Of a stretch of DNA of 64,000 bases, positions 8,177 through 16,837 are shown one piece after another. Within the stretch, counting starts at the first letter, position 1; each line of letters begins with the position of its first letter. The notes beneath the pieces were generated by a model that was not told the DNA's origin, did not search any database, and saw nothing but the letters and a program-made list of their open reading frames with translations. A program made the position numbers and the translations under genes. This stretch comes from Desulfosediminicola flagellatus (GTDB taxonomy: Bacteria > Desulfobacterota > Desulfobulbia > Desulfobulbales > Desulfocapsaceae), in the NCBI RefSeq assembly GCF_005116655.2, contig NZ_CP050698.1, positions 5,341,001 through 5,405,000 on the forward strand, given 5' to 3'.

Positions 8177-9174
8177 GCCGCAACCCCCTTGTTCTCTGGA
8201 TGCCCTATTGGTTTGCCATCAAGAAGAGGATAGTGACATAGTGCCCTGCCAACCTTCTCGTCTGCTGCTTTTGGAGGTGTAGTGCGACACAACTCAGTAA
8301 CAAATGAACACCGCGGGGAAAACAAACATCCTTCAGGTCGGTCAAACTGACCAGGAACAACGCCCAGAATTGATGGAAGAATTTTTGCATTACTTCGTTC
8401 AGGAAGAGATGCAAGCAAGGCGGCTGTATACGGATGATGCGGATCTGTGAAAAGGCCTTTGACATGCTGCTTTTCAACCTGCTGACCTGCATACTGAACA
8501 ACAACCCTCTCTGCAGTTTCTGCCACAACACCCATATCATGAGTAATCAGGATAAGTGCCATATTCTGCTCGTCCTGAAGTTTTAACAGTAAATCAAGAA
8601 TCTGAGCCTGAATCGTCACATCAAGAGCTGTTGTAGGTTCATCAGCAATAAGAAGACGGGGGTTACAACTGATAGCCATAGCAATCATAACTCTCTGACT
8701 CATACCGCCTGAGAGTTGATGCGGAAAAGCTGACAGCCGTTTCTTAGGTTCAGGAATGCCGACCAATTCAAGCAATTCAAGTGCCCGTGCATACCGATCT
8801 TTCCGATTCATATTTTTATGAACCTTGAGTGATTCAGTCAGTTGAAATCCAACTGTAAAGCAGGGATTAAGGCTGGTCATCGGTTCCTGGAAAATCATGG
8901 TCAACTCACAACCAATGATAGACCGCATCTGCTTGGTATCCATCGTCAGCATGTCGCGACCATCAAACCGCAACACATCGGCGGTTACGGTTGCAGTCCA
9001 GGGCAAAAGACCCATCAGAGCCAGCATAGCCACAGATTTACCGGATCCGGATTCCCCTACAATAGAGACGATTTCGCCGGGGTTAACATTCAACGTCACC
9101 CCATCCACTGCCTTAAACTGTCCACCGGCAGTCAGGAATGAGACTGACAAATTTTCTATTTCAAGTAATGACAT
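8173..9174 (-). CDS. dppD: Dipeptide ABC transporter ATPase DppD
   Basis: A 333-residue ABC ATPase: Walker A GESGSGKSV, Q-loop FQEPMTSLNPCF, signature LSGGMSQR, Walker B LLIADEPTTALD and H-loop LITHDMGVV. The C-terminal domain has EGCLFSPRCSFVTELC, typical of DppD/OppD. It pairs with DppF at the cytoplasmic face of the DppBC channel. Six bases separate it from dppC and it overlaps dppF by four. Both nucleotide-binding proteins keep all catalytic motifs, in contrast to the glycerol importer elsewhere in this window. Confidence 0.93.
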   Translation of the reverse strand: MSLLEIENLSVSFLTAGGQFKAVDGVTLNVNPGEIVSIVGESGSGKSVAMLALMGLLPWTATVTADVLRFDGRDMLTMDTKQMRSIIGCELTMIFQEPMTSLNPCFTVGFQLTESLKVHKNMNRKDRYARALELLELVGIPEPKKRLSAFPHQLSGGMSQRVMIAMAISCNPRLLIADEPTTALDVTIQAQILDLLLKLQDEQNMALILITHDMGVVAETAERVVVQYAGQQVEKQHVKGLFTDPHHPYTAALLASLPERSNAKILPSILGVVPGQFDRPEGCLFSPRCSFVTELCRTTPPKAADEKVGRALCHYPLLDGKPIGHPENKGVAA

Positions 9175-9179
9175 CTTTA

Positions 9180-10094
9180 CTAAGACCGTTTGAGTTTCGG
9201 ATCAAGGGCATCACGCAGGCCGTCACCCATAAGATTGATGGCAAGCACCGTAAGTAAAATCGAAAGACCGGGAAATGTTACAACCCACCAGGCGCGCAAG
9301 ATAAACTCCCGGGCCTCGGCCAGCATGGTTCCCCATTCAGGAGTTGGTGGCTGAGCCCCCATTCCAAGGAAACCAAGCGCTGCAGCATCGAGAATTGCGG
9401 TTGAGAAACTGAGTGCCGCCTGGACAATCAACGGAGCCATGCAGTTCGGCAAAATTGTAACAAACATCAGTCGTAAACGTTTTACCCCGATCACCTGAGC
9501 AGCCGTAACATAATCCCGCGTCATCTCACCCATAACTGCAGCCCTGGTAAGACGGACATAATGCGGCTGCTGGACAATCGCGATAGCTATCATAGCGTTT
9601 ATTAAACTCGGCCCGAGCAAGGCAACAAGTACCAGAGCAAGTAGTAAACTTGGAAAGGCCAAAACGACATCCATAACACGCATGATTGCAGTATCCACCT
9701 TGCCACGGAAAAAGCCGGCACAAAGCCCAAGAAAAATCCCGGCAAAAAGGGATACAGAAACGACAATACAGCCGATAAAAAGGGAAAACCTTGAGCCGTA
9801 AATCAACCGAGAAAGTAAATCCCGACCAACAGCATCAGTACCCAGTGGAAAACGCAGGCTACCGCCATCCTGCCAGAATGGTGGTTGAAGAAACGCTTCG
9901 CGGTATTGGTGATTGGGAGCATGAGGGGCAATAAAATCAGCAAAAATCGCAATCAGTACAACGCAGACGAAAAAGACCATCCCGATGACTGCTCCGCGAT
10001 TCTCACTGAAATACGACCAGAATTCCGCGAGCAAAGCCATCCGGCCTCCCGTGCGGGTATCTAATGTATTCGAAATAGTAGGAGCTTCTGACAT
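9180..10094 (-). CDS. dppC: Dipeptide ABC transporter permease DppC
   Basis: A 304-residue inner-membrane permease. After a hydrophilic N-terminus the first membrane segment is VIGMVFFVCVVLIAIFADF, followed by the DppC/OppC hallmark FPLGTDAVGRDLLSRLIYGSRFSLFIG. The EAA coupling loop reads TAAQVIGVKRLRLMFVTILPNCMAPL. The C-terminal block ALGFLGMGAQPPTPEWGTML is characteristic of the family. Only three bases separate it from dppB, so it belongs to the same transcription unit. Confidence 0.93.
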   Translation of the reverse strand: MSEAPTISNTLDTRTGGRMALLAEFWSYFSENRGAVIGMVFFVCVVLIAIFADFIAPHAPNHQYREAFLQPPFWQDGGSLRFPLGTDAVGRDLLSRLIYGSRFSLFIGCIVVSVSLFAGIFLGLCAGFFRGKVDTAIMRVMDVVLAFPSLLLALVLVALLGPSLINAMIAIAIVQQPHYVRLTRAAVMGEMTRDYVTAAQVIGVKRLRLMFVTILPNCMAPLIVQAALSFSTAILDAAALGFLGMGAQPPTPEWGTMLAEAREFILRAWWVVTFPGLSILLTVLAINLMGDGLRDALDPKLKRS

Positions 10095-10097
10095 AAT

Positions 10098-11108
10098 TTA
10101 ATCTGTGTGTCGAATTTGTGGGTTAATCAGGCCATAGAGTATATCTACAACAAGGTTGACCAGCATTACCACCGCGGCGATAAGTAACAGACCACCCTGC
10201 ACAGACGGATAGTCACGTCTGAAGATTGAATCGACCATCCACTTGCCAATTCCCGGCCATGAAAAAATGGTCTCTGTAAGAATCGCTCCGGCAAATAAAA
10301 CGCCGACCTGTAGACCAATAACAGTGATAACCGGAATCATTGCATTACGAAGCGCATGTAAACCTATTACACGTCCAGGTCCCATACCTTTTGCCTTAGC
10401 TGTTCGCACATAATCTTCACTAAGCACTTCAAGCATGGCTGAGCGGGTCTGGCGCGCAATAACCGCAAGCGGAATGGTGGCCAACACTATAGAAGGCAGG
10501 ATCAGATGAGAGACTGCTGAGGCAAACGCCCCTTTCTGCCCGGAAAGCAGACTGTCTATCAACATGAATCCGGTGACCGGATCAAAGTAATAGAGTAGCG
10601 ATATTCTACCAGAAACAGGTGTCCATCCAAGCGTACCGGAAAACAAAATAATGAGTAGAAGTCCCCACCAGAAAATTGGCATAGAGTACCCTGTTAGAGC
10701 ACCCGCCATGACTGAGTGGTCGAATACCGACCCTCTCTTAGTTGCGGCTATCATCCCTGCGGGTAGTCCGAAGAAAATGGCAATAACAATTGCACACAGG
10801 GAAAGCTCAAGTGTCGCAGGAAAGAGTGTGAAAAACTCTTCAGTCACAGGCCTTTTAGTAATAATTGAATTACCTAAGTCACCATGAACAAGACCATCAG
10901 CATAGGAGATGTATTGCTCCCAGATAGGACGATCAAACCCGAACTCCTTCATCATCTGAGCATGTCGCTCTTCGGACATACCACGTTCTCCTGCCATCAG
11001 AAGAACAGGGTCACCAGGAAGCATACGAATAAAGATAAACGCAACCACGGTCACCCCAAAGAACGTAGGCAGTAGAATACCCAGCTTCTTCAATAGGAAT
11101 TTAAACAT
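10098..11108 (-). CDS. dppB: Dipeptide ABC transporter permease DppB
   Basis: A 336-residue permease closely resembling E. coli DppB as I recall it: RMLPGDPVLLMAGERGMSEERHAQ near the N-terminus, the LTGYSMPIFWWGLLLII core and the EAA loop TAKAKGMGPGRVIGLHALRNAMIPV. About six membrane helices are seen. It lies 123 bases downstream of dppA, with a strong hairpin between the two genes, and is followed directly by dppC. Confidence 0.94.
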   Translation of the reverse strand: MFKFLLKKLGILLPTFFGVTVVAFIFIRMLPGDPVLLMAGERGMSEERHAQMMKEFGFDRPIWEQYISYADGLVHGDLGNSIITKRPVTEEFFTLFPATLELSLCAIVIAIFFGLPAGMIAATKRGSVFDHSVMAGALTGYSMPIFWWGLLLIILFSGTLGWTPVSGRISLLYYFDPVTGFMLIDSLLSGQKGAFASAVSHLILPSIVLATIPLAVIARQTRSAMLEVLSEDYVRTAKAKGMGPGRVIGLHALRNAMIPVITVIGLQVGVLFAGAILTETIFSWPGIGKWMVDSIFRRDYPSVQGGLLLIAAVVMLVNLVVDILYGLINPQIRHTD

Positions 11109-11187
11109 TAGAAATTACTTCAAGAGGTTTTTCATAAAAAATTCATAAGGGTACTAAAACGTATATTACAGGTACCCTCAAAGGAGT

Positions 11188-11220
11188 CGGGCCGGATAAT
11201 TGTTGAGATTATCCGGCCCG
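11188..11220 (-). other. Strong hairpin between dppA and dppB
   Basis: CGGGCCGGATAAT and ATTATCCGGCCCG form a perfect 13-bp stem around TGTTGAG. On the minus strand it follows the dppA stop closely but is not followed by a T-run. This fits an intercistronic element that protects the dppA mRNA 3' end and gives more binding protein than permease, rather than a full terminator. Confidence 0.65.
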
Positions 11221-11231
11221 CAGAGCCTGTA

Positions 11232-12830
11232 CTATTTCAGGTCAACGCCATAAAAAATGTGACCGCCAAAAGGATCGATTTTATAATCGACAACTTCCTT
11301 ACGAATCGGCTCATATACAACAGAGTGTGCGATGGTAGCCCAAGGAGCCTGCTCCTTGAAAACAACCTGTGCCTGCTCGTAAAGTTTGGTACGCTCAGCA
11401 GGATCTGCAACAACTTTTGCTTTCTGAATCAGATCTTCGAACGGCTGATAACACCATTGAGCACGATTGGATCCACCAACACCGTCACAGCCGAGAAGCA
11501 CTGCCAGGAAGTTGTCTGGATCTCCATTATCTCCGGTCCAACCAAGGAGTACGGCACCATCACGATCTTGATCTTTGGAACGTTTGAGGTACTCACCCCA
11601 CTCGTAAGATACGATCTCAGCTTTTACACCAACCTCAGCCCAATCAGCCTGAATAACTTCAGCCATACGACGTGCATTAGGGTTATACGGACGCTGTACA
11701 GGCATAGCCCAGATCTTAGTGGTCAGATCTTTAATACCAGCATCCTCGAGCATCTTTCGTGCTGCAACAGGATCATAGCTGTCATCTTGAACAGCATCAT
11801 TATATGACCAGATTGTTGGAGGAATTGGATTCTTTGCAATTTTACCGGCACCTTGGAAAACCGCATCAAGGATAGCCTGCTTGTTTACAGCCTTGTTCAG
11901 CGCTTTACGTACGACAGGGTTATCAAATGGAGCCATCTTGGTGTTGTAGGCAAGATACCCAACATTCAAACCTTCTTTCTGCATCAGGTTAACATCCGGA
12001 TCTTTAGACATCGCTTCGATATCGGCAGGATTCGGGTAAGGCATAACATGACACTCGCCAGCCTTAAGCTTCTGATAACGTACTGAAGCATCTGGAGTAA
12101 TAGCGAAAACAAGATTATCGATAGCTGCTTTTCCCGCCCAGTAGTCAGGATTGGCTGCATAACGGATAACAGCATCTTTCTGGTATGCTACAAGCTGGAA
12201 AGGTCCGGTGCCTACGGGGTCCTGGTCAATAACTTCAGGAGTACCGGCAGCCATTAACTTGTCTGCATACTCTGCGGAAAAAATAGAAGCAAAATCCATT
12301 GCCAAGTTGGCAAGCATCGGTGCTTCTGGCTTCTTCAGCATAAATTTCACAGTATAATCATCTACCTTCTCGATTTTCTGAATCAAGTCGGGCATGCCCA
12401 TACCATCAAAATATTCATAGCTACCACCAGATACTTTATGGAACGGATGCTCTTTGTCGAGCTGACGCATAAAGGTGAAGATAACGTCATCTGCGTTAAA
12501 TTCGCGGGTCGGTGCGTATTTTTTAGTGGTATGAAATTTTACACCTTTGCGTAAGTGAAAGGTATATACCAAACCGTCATCAGAAATTTCCCAGCTCTCA
12601 GCCAAACCCGGTACGATCTTGGTTGCTCCACGCTCGAATTCAACGAGTTTATTAAAGATCTGACGGGATGTTGCATCGAAGGTTGTTCCCGCAGTATAAA
12701 ATGCTGGGTTAAATCCCTCGGGGCTACCTTCTGAACAGTAAACCAGAGTTTTAGCCTGGGCACCGAGTGCTCCCACTGTTAATAGGGATACACCACAAAA
12801 TGCTGCAAACAATTTTGTCGTTTTTCTCAT
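11232..12830 (-). CDS. dppA: Periplasmic dipeptide-binding protein DppA
   Basis: A 532-residue solute-binding protein of family 5. It starts with a signal peptide (LFAAFCGVSLLTVGALGAQA) and the mature part begins KTLVYCSEGSPEGFNPAFYTAG, very like E. coli DppA. The family block PGLAESWEISDDGLVYTFHLRKGVKFH follows at about residues 80-105. The Cys pairs and the C-terminal ILLGWTGDNGDPDNFL/CDGVGGSNRAQWC segment also agree. It captures di- or tripeptides (in some bacteria also heme or aminolevulinate) for DppBCDF. First gene of the operon, with its own promoter candidate. Confidence 0.94.
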   Translation of the reverse strand: MRKTTKLFAAFCGVSLLTVGALGAQAKTLVYCSEGSPEGFNPAFYTAGTTFDATSRQIFNKLVEFERGATKIVPGLAESWEISDDGLVYTFHLRKGVKFHTTKKYAPTREFNADDVIFTFMRQLDKEHPFHKVSGGSYEYFDGMGMPDLIQKIEKVDDYTVKFMLKKPEAPMLANLAMDFASIFSAEYADKLMAAGTPEVIDQDPVGTGPFQLVAYQKDAVIRYAANPDYWAGKAAIDNLVFAITPDASVRYQKLKAGECHVMPYPNPADIEAMSKDPDVNLMQKEGLNVGYLAYNTKMAPFDNPVVRKALNKAVNKQAILDAVFQGAGKIAKNPIPPTIWSYNDAVQDDSYDPVAARKMLEDAGIKDLTTKIWAMPVQRPYNPNARRMAEVIQADWAEVGVKAEIVSYEWGEYLKRSKDQDRDGAVLLGWTGDNGDPDNFLAVLLGCDGVGGSNRAQWCYQPFEDLIQKAKVVADPAERTKLYEQAQVVFKEQAPWATIAHSVVYEPIRKEVVDYKIDPFGGHIFYGVDLK

Positions 12831-12929
12831 GTGTTTCTCTCCTCATGTGTTGTTTTAAAAGATGATACAAACTCGTCTTGAAAAAACTGTGCTCTACTTT
12901 TGTATACAGTTACACATCCTCTAAATAGA

Positions 12930-12957
12930 GCTATAACTGATTTGACGTTTAGGTCAA
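12930..12957 (-). promoter_or_regulatory. Candidate sigma-70 promoter of the dpp operon
   Basis: On the minus strand TTGACC and TATAGC are separated by 16 bases, roughly 100 bases ahead of the dppA ATG. The -35 matches at five of six positions. No operator for the IclR protein was recognised next to it. Confidence 0.4.
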
Positions 12958-13030
12958 GTATTTAGAACAAAATTCGGTTAAATCAAACACGCTGATCAAC
13001 ATTTCACTTCGGGAACCACACAGGAAATAT

Positions 13031-13069
13031 ACACTTTGCACCACGAACAGAACTGATGATGCAAAGTGT
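13031..13069 (-). terminator. Inverted repeat after uraA, possible weak terminator
   Basis: ACACTTTGCA and TGCAAAGTGT form a perfect 10-bp inverted repeat with a 19-base spacer, just past the uraA stop. The T-run after it on the minus strand is poor, so termination here is uncertain. Confidence 0.35.
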
Positions 13070-13107
13070 TACCAACAACAACTACCTTAAGGGAAATAGG
13101 TGATAAA

Positions 13108-14424
13108 CTATTTCTTTTCCTGTGGCAGGATAAGATTAAGCAGCAGACCGAGAATACCGGCAAGACCAATCTTCTCAATAGCAAATGCGCCTGCGGTGAA
13201 TTTCATTCCACCTATACCGCAAACAAGAATCACCGCAACGATGATCAGGTTACGCGGGGTTGTCAGATCTTTTCCGGACCGGACCAGAGTATTGATACCA
13301 ACAACTGTAATCATACCGAAAAGCAGAATCATAATTCCGCCCATAACAGGTGTTGGAATGGTCGCGAGGATAGCTCCAACCTTACCGACAAAAGAGAGCG
13401 TGATCGCAGTAAGAGCCGCCCATGTCATAATCGCAGGATTAAATGCTTTGGTCAAGGCAACCGCACCACTTACTTCAGAATAGGTGGTGTTTGGCGGACC
13501 GCCGAGCAGAGAAGCAATTGATGTCGCGATACCATCACCAAGCATGGTCTTCTCGATACCGGGGTCTTTTACATAATCTTTTCCGGTGATGGAACCAACT
13601 GCCAGGACATCACCAAAGTGCTCAATTGCCGGAGCAATAGCCACTGGAATAATGAAGAATATCGCTTCCCAGTTCCACTCCGGCATAGTGAATGCCGGCA
13701 TAGCAAACCACGCCCTATCTGCAACAGGTGCCAGAGAGATGAGCGCTGGTGCAGTCCAGTTCTGAAGATCACCGGGAACAAAAGCCGCCTGCGTGGCGGC
13801 AGTAAAACCTGTGAGATCAAGCACTACTGAAGTGGTATACCCTGCTATAATTCCGCAAAGAATAGGAATAAGTTTTAACCATCCACGACCAAGCAGGGAA
13901 ACAAGAGCCGTGGTCACAAGAGAAACACCCGCGATAATTATCGCAGTTTTCTCAGGAACCAACCAGGCAGAGCCGTCTCCGGTTCGACCCATTGCCATAT
14001 GAACAGCAACGGGGGCCAGGACCAGTCCTATCACCATAATAACCGGGCCTGTAACTATCGGTGGCAACACCTTATGCAGAATGTCTGAACCGAAAATTCT
14101 GATGAGAAAGCTCAGGATTACATAAAAGATACCGGCCGCAGCAAGGCCGCACATGGTTCCAGGAATACCCCATGTCTGAACGCCGTAAATAATTGGTGCG
14201 ATAAATGCAAAAGATGATGCCAGAAAAACCGGAACCTTTCCTTTTGTAATTACCTGAAACACCAGAGTACCAATACCGGCAGTAAACAGGGCCACATTAG
14301 GATCAAGACCCGTCAGTATCGGAACCAGGACAAGTGCGCCAAATGCCACAAAGAGCATCTGAGCACCAAGTAAGCTGTCACCGATTCGGAACCGGTATTC
14401 AGTGTTTTGTGCGTCTACAGACAT
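13108..14424 (-). CDS. uraA: Uracil permease (NCS2 family)
   Basis: A 438-residue membrane protein with NCS2 motifs: FRIGDSLLGAQMLFVAFGALVLVP at the start, the substrate Glu in PAIEHFGDVLAVG, and the second Glu in GGPPNTTYSEVSGAVALTK. These match uracil/xanthine symporters; with uracil phosphoribosyltransferase just upstream, uracil is the likely substrate. An upstream ATG would extend the frame, but I choose the one reading MSVDAQNTEYRF because GGAGG precedes it by a normal distance and the extension has no family match. It brings in uracil with protons for salvage to UMP. Confidence 0.9.
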   Translation of the reverse strand: MSVDAQNTEYRFRIGDSLLGAQMLFVAFGALVLVPILTGLDPNVALFTAGIGTLVFQVITKGKVPVFLASSFAFIAPIIYGVQTWGIPGTMCGLAAAGIFYVILSFLIRIFGSDILHKVLPPIVTGPVIMVIGLVLAPVAVHMAMGRTGDGSAWLVPEKTAIIIAGVSLVTTALVSLLGRGWLKLIPILCGIIAGYTTSVVLDLTGFTAATQAAFVPGDLQNWTAPALISLAPVADRAWFAMPAFTMPEWNWEAIFFIIPVAIAPAIEHFGDVLAVGSITGKDYVKDPGIEKTMLGDGIATSIASLLGGPPNTTYSEVSGAVALTKAFNPAIMTWAALTAITLSFVGKVGAILATIPTPVMGGIMILLFGMITVVGINTLVRSGKDLTTPRNLIIVAVILVCGIGGMKFTAGAFAIEKIGLAGILGLLLNLILPQEKK

Positions 14425-14606
14425 AATGCATTTCCTCCCTTTTTCGAAATCTATTTCTATAAGTACACACCTGGTTACAGTAATTGTAAAAAGGCAATTG
14501 TAGGTAAAACTATATAACGCAACACAAACGCTATCCCTCCAGTCCGAGGAAGTAACTTTCAGCAGTGCTGTTAAATAGTTACTTGCAGATATTGCAGGCA
14601 AAAAAA

Positions 14607-14633
14607 AAGTCATTACAGAAACTGTAATGACTT
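14607..14633 (-). terminator. Intrinsic terminator between upp and uraA
   Basis: AAGTCATTACAG and CTGTAATGACTT form a perfect 12-bp stem with an AAA loop, followed on the minus strand by a run of eight T. It lies immediately after the upp stop and about 180 bases before uraA, so it either ends upp transcription or meters read-through into uraA. Confidence 0.85.
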
Positions 14634-14639
14634 AATTGG

Positions 14640-15266
14640 CTACTTAGTGCCGAAGATCTTATCTCCGGCATCCCCTAGCCCGGGTAATATGTAACCCACA
14701 TCGTTAAGCTTCTCATCAATGGAGGCGACGAAAATATCAACGTCCGGATGAGCTGAGGTGATTTTTGCAAGGCCTTCAGGGGCTGCAACCAGGAATAAAC
14801 CCTTAATGTCTTTACAACCAGCCTTCTTTAGTGTCTCTATGGTCGCAAGAAGCGTACCACCAGTTGCAAGCATAGGGTCGAGAATAAGCGCTGTACGCTC
14901 TTCCATCTGAGTTGCAGTTTTAACATAATACTCAACCGGCATCAGCGTATCTTCATCACGATAATACCCAACAACACTTACCTTGGCAGAAGGAATAAGG
15001 TCGATAACACCGTCCATCATTCCAAGACCTGCGCGCAGGATAGGAACGATAGTAATTTTCTTACCTTTAATTTCTTCAACCTCAACAGGACCAGCCCACC
15101 CCTGAATAGTTTTCTTCTGGGTCTCCATATCCTTGGATGCCTCATATGTAAGCAACCTGGCTACTTCCGATGAGAGGTCTCTGAAGTCCTTGGTGGAGAT
15201 ATCGTGCTGGCGCATAAGGCCGAGCTTATGTTTAATGAGTGGGTGATTCGGGACATGTACAGCCAT
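14640..15266 (-). CDS. upp: Uracil phosphoribosyltransferase
   Basis: A 208-residue enzyme that converts uracil and PRPP to UMP. It shows the family start VPNHPLIKHKLGLMR, the ILRAGLGMMDG block and the PRPP-binding loop ALILDPMLATGGTLLATIE, ending in YILPGLGDAGDKIFGTK, a typical C-terminus. Its length is that of the family. AGGAG precedes the ATG. It lies upstream of uraA on the same strand, giving a uracil uptake and salvage pair. Confidence 0.96.
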   Translation of the reverse strand: MAVHVPNHPLIKHKLGLMRQHDISTKDFRDLSSEVARLLTYEASKDMETQKKTIQGWAGPVEVEEIKGKKITIVPILRAGLGMMDGVIDLIPSAKVSVVGYYRDEDTLMPVEYYVKTATQMEERTALILDPMLATGGTLLATIETLKKAGCKDIKGLFLVAAPEGLAKITSAHPDVDIFVASIDEKLNDVGYILPGLGDAGDKIFGTK

Positions 15267-15462
15267 AGTATTCTCCTGATGGTGGCTTTAGTATTTTAGA
15301 ATATGGCAGGCAATAACCCAGGTGAACCAATGTGTACAACACGTGAGCACACAACGGCTTTCACGGATAACAAAAATCACGCTGTTTTCACTACCTGACC
15401 AAAATCTCCCTAAACGCTATTCTCCGGTTACGACAGGTCATCTGTTATATAACATACCGGAA

Positions 15463-15477
15463 AAAAGCAAGGCTTTT
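15463..15477 (-). terminator. Short hairpin after the DMT transporter gene
   Basis: AAAAGC and GCTTTT around a 3-base loop lie about 25 bases past the DMT stop; on the minus strand the stem runs directly into Ts. It is short, so this is a weak terminator call. Confidence 0.35.
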
Positions 15478-15501
15478 CAATTGTTGAATTGAGCTCCTGG
15501 C

Positions 15502-16404
15502 TCAGTCGAGAGCTCTCGGTCTTCCCAGCCGGGTCAACGGCAAAAGCTCAACAGCCACAATGCCGCTCAGAATCAGGAGGGCACCTGACATCTGAAAAAG
15601 AGTAAGCCTCTCAGCGAGGAAAAGATACCCTGCCAGCGCTGCAAACACTGTTTCAGAGCTCAAAATAATCGCAGCATCAGCCGCCTGCGTATAGCGCTGG
15701 CCCACAACCTGTAGTGTAAAAGCCATGCCTACCGAAAACACCCCGACGTACCCGATGCCAAAAAGAGCGCTTTCAAATTCAGCTAAGCCGGGTTGTTCAA
15801 TAACGGCACCAAAGATGAGCCCAAGAAATCCGCATACGAAAAACTGAAAGGTTGCAACAACCAGCGGTGCGCGAGTACGTGAAGCGATATATCCGACAAG
15901 AAGTACATGGGTCGCCCAGAACAATGTGCTGGAAATTACCCAGAAATCACCAAGGCGTAATGCAACCTGCTCAGCACCACTCATTATATATGTGCCGACA
16001 AAACAACCGATCGACGCAGGCCAGACTGACCAGTGCACCCGGCGACGCAACACTACCAAGCCGATGACAGGCACCATGGGCACATAAAGCGCCGTAAGAA
16101 AACCTGCGTTGGTGACCGTTGTGTTCAATATGCCATATTGCTGCAAAGCTGCGGCGGTAAAAAGCACAGAGCCTGTAACAGCAAGGATAGCCCAGTCCGA
16201 ACCAACAAATTTACGCTCAACAGTATTAACTTTTTTAAACTGCAGAATCGCAAAAGGCAGCACCACCAGTCCACCTACCATGAAGCGGGCACCTGTAAAG
16301 CTGATCGTCCCGAGGTTCCCTGTACCTACCTGCTGCGCCACGAAGGCACTACCCCAGATTATTGCAGCAAGTGTAAGAAGTAAATTCGCTTGGATACGAC
16401 TCAT
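15502..16404 (-). CDS. EamA/DMT family transporter
   Basis: A 300-residue protein with ten hydrophobic segments arranged as two EamA repeats, starting RIQANLLLTLAAIIWGSAFVAQQVG (the usual DMT N-terminus) and, in the second half, LSSETVFAALAGYLFLAERLTLFQMSGALLILSGI, the conserved closing EamA motif. Such proteins export metabolites or amino acids, but the substrate is unknown. It is divergent from glpR, with a 433-base intergenic region between them. Confidence 0.88.
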   Translation of the reverse strand: MSRIQANLLLTLAAIIWGSAFVAQQVGTGNLGTISFTGARFMVGGLVVLPFAILQFKKVNTVERKFVGSDWAILAVTGSVLFTAAALQQYGILNTTVTNAGFLTALYVPMVPVIGLVVLRRRVHWSVWPASIGCFVGTYIMSGAEQVALRLGDFWVISSTLFWATHVLLVGYIASRTRAPLVVATFQFFVCGFLGLIFGAVIEQPGLAEFESALFGIGYVGVFSVGMAFTLQVVGQRYTQAADAAIILSSETVFAALAGYLFLAERLTLFQMSGALLILSGIVAVELLPLTRLGRPRALD

Positions 16405-16837
16405 GCTAACCCCGTTTTTTCACGATTTTCGATAGAACGTCCATTCCGTCCTCCCGGCAACCCCAGAATTTGTAAACCACAGTAAAATGGATATCTCTGT
16501 ACCAGATACAAGAAGTTTGAACAGTTGTATGCAAAATCGTGCTATGCAGTTGCAGTAATGTATTTAACTACACTTTTCTATGCAGTTTTCACCAAATATT
16601 TGGGCGAAATTTGCGCACGGCAGTATACAGTCAAAAATCTATTTTACAAGAGCATGCGCAAAAAATGATAAAATTTCCCATTTGCCTGTCGCTGCAAAGG
16701 AGCGTTTACCTCTCAAATCACGTTCGTTTTTATGCAGCATAGGTTTCGAACGAAATTGAAATTGACATTGTTATGCAATTACAGAATAATACACCGAAAC
16801 ACTTAGCAACCTTAAGAATCTACCGCAGGAAACAACT
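16405..16837. other. Divergent intergenic region between DMT gene and glpR, with five TATGCA motifs
   Basis: No gene seen. TATGCA occurs at 16528, 16543, 16579, 16731 and 16772, the first two 15 bases apart. TTTCGAACGAAA at about 16744-16755 resembles a TTCG/CGAA GlpR-type site. An AGGAA Shine-Dalgarno lies just before glpR. The region probably holds promoters for both flanking genes, but I could not place them with confidence. Confidence 0.4.

Noticed and set aside
14425..14613. Longer start for the uracil permease
   Set aside because: The extension has no family match and covers the leader; the inner ATG has a GGAGG at good spacing.
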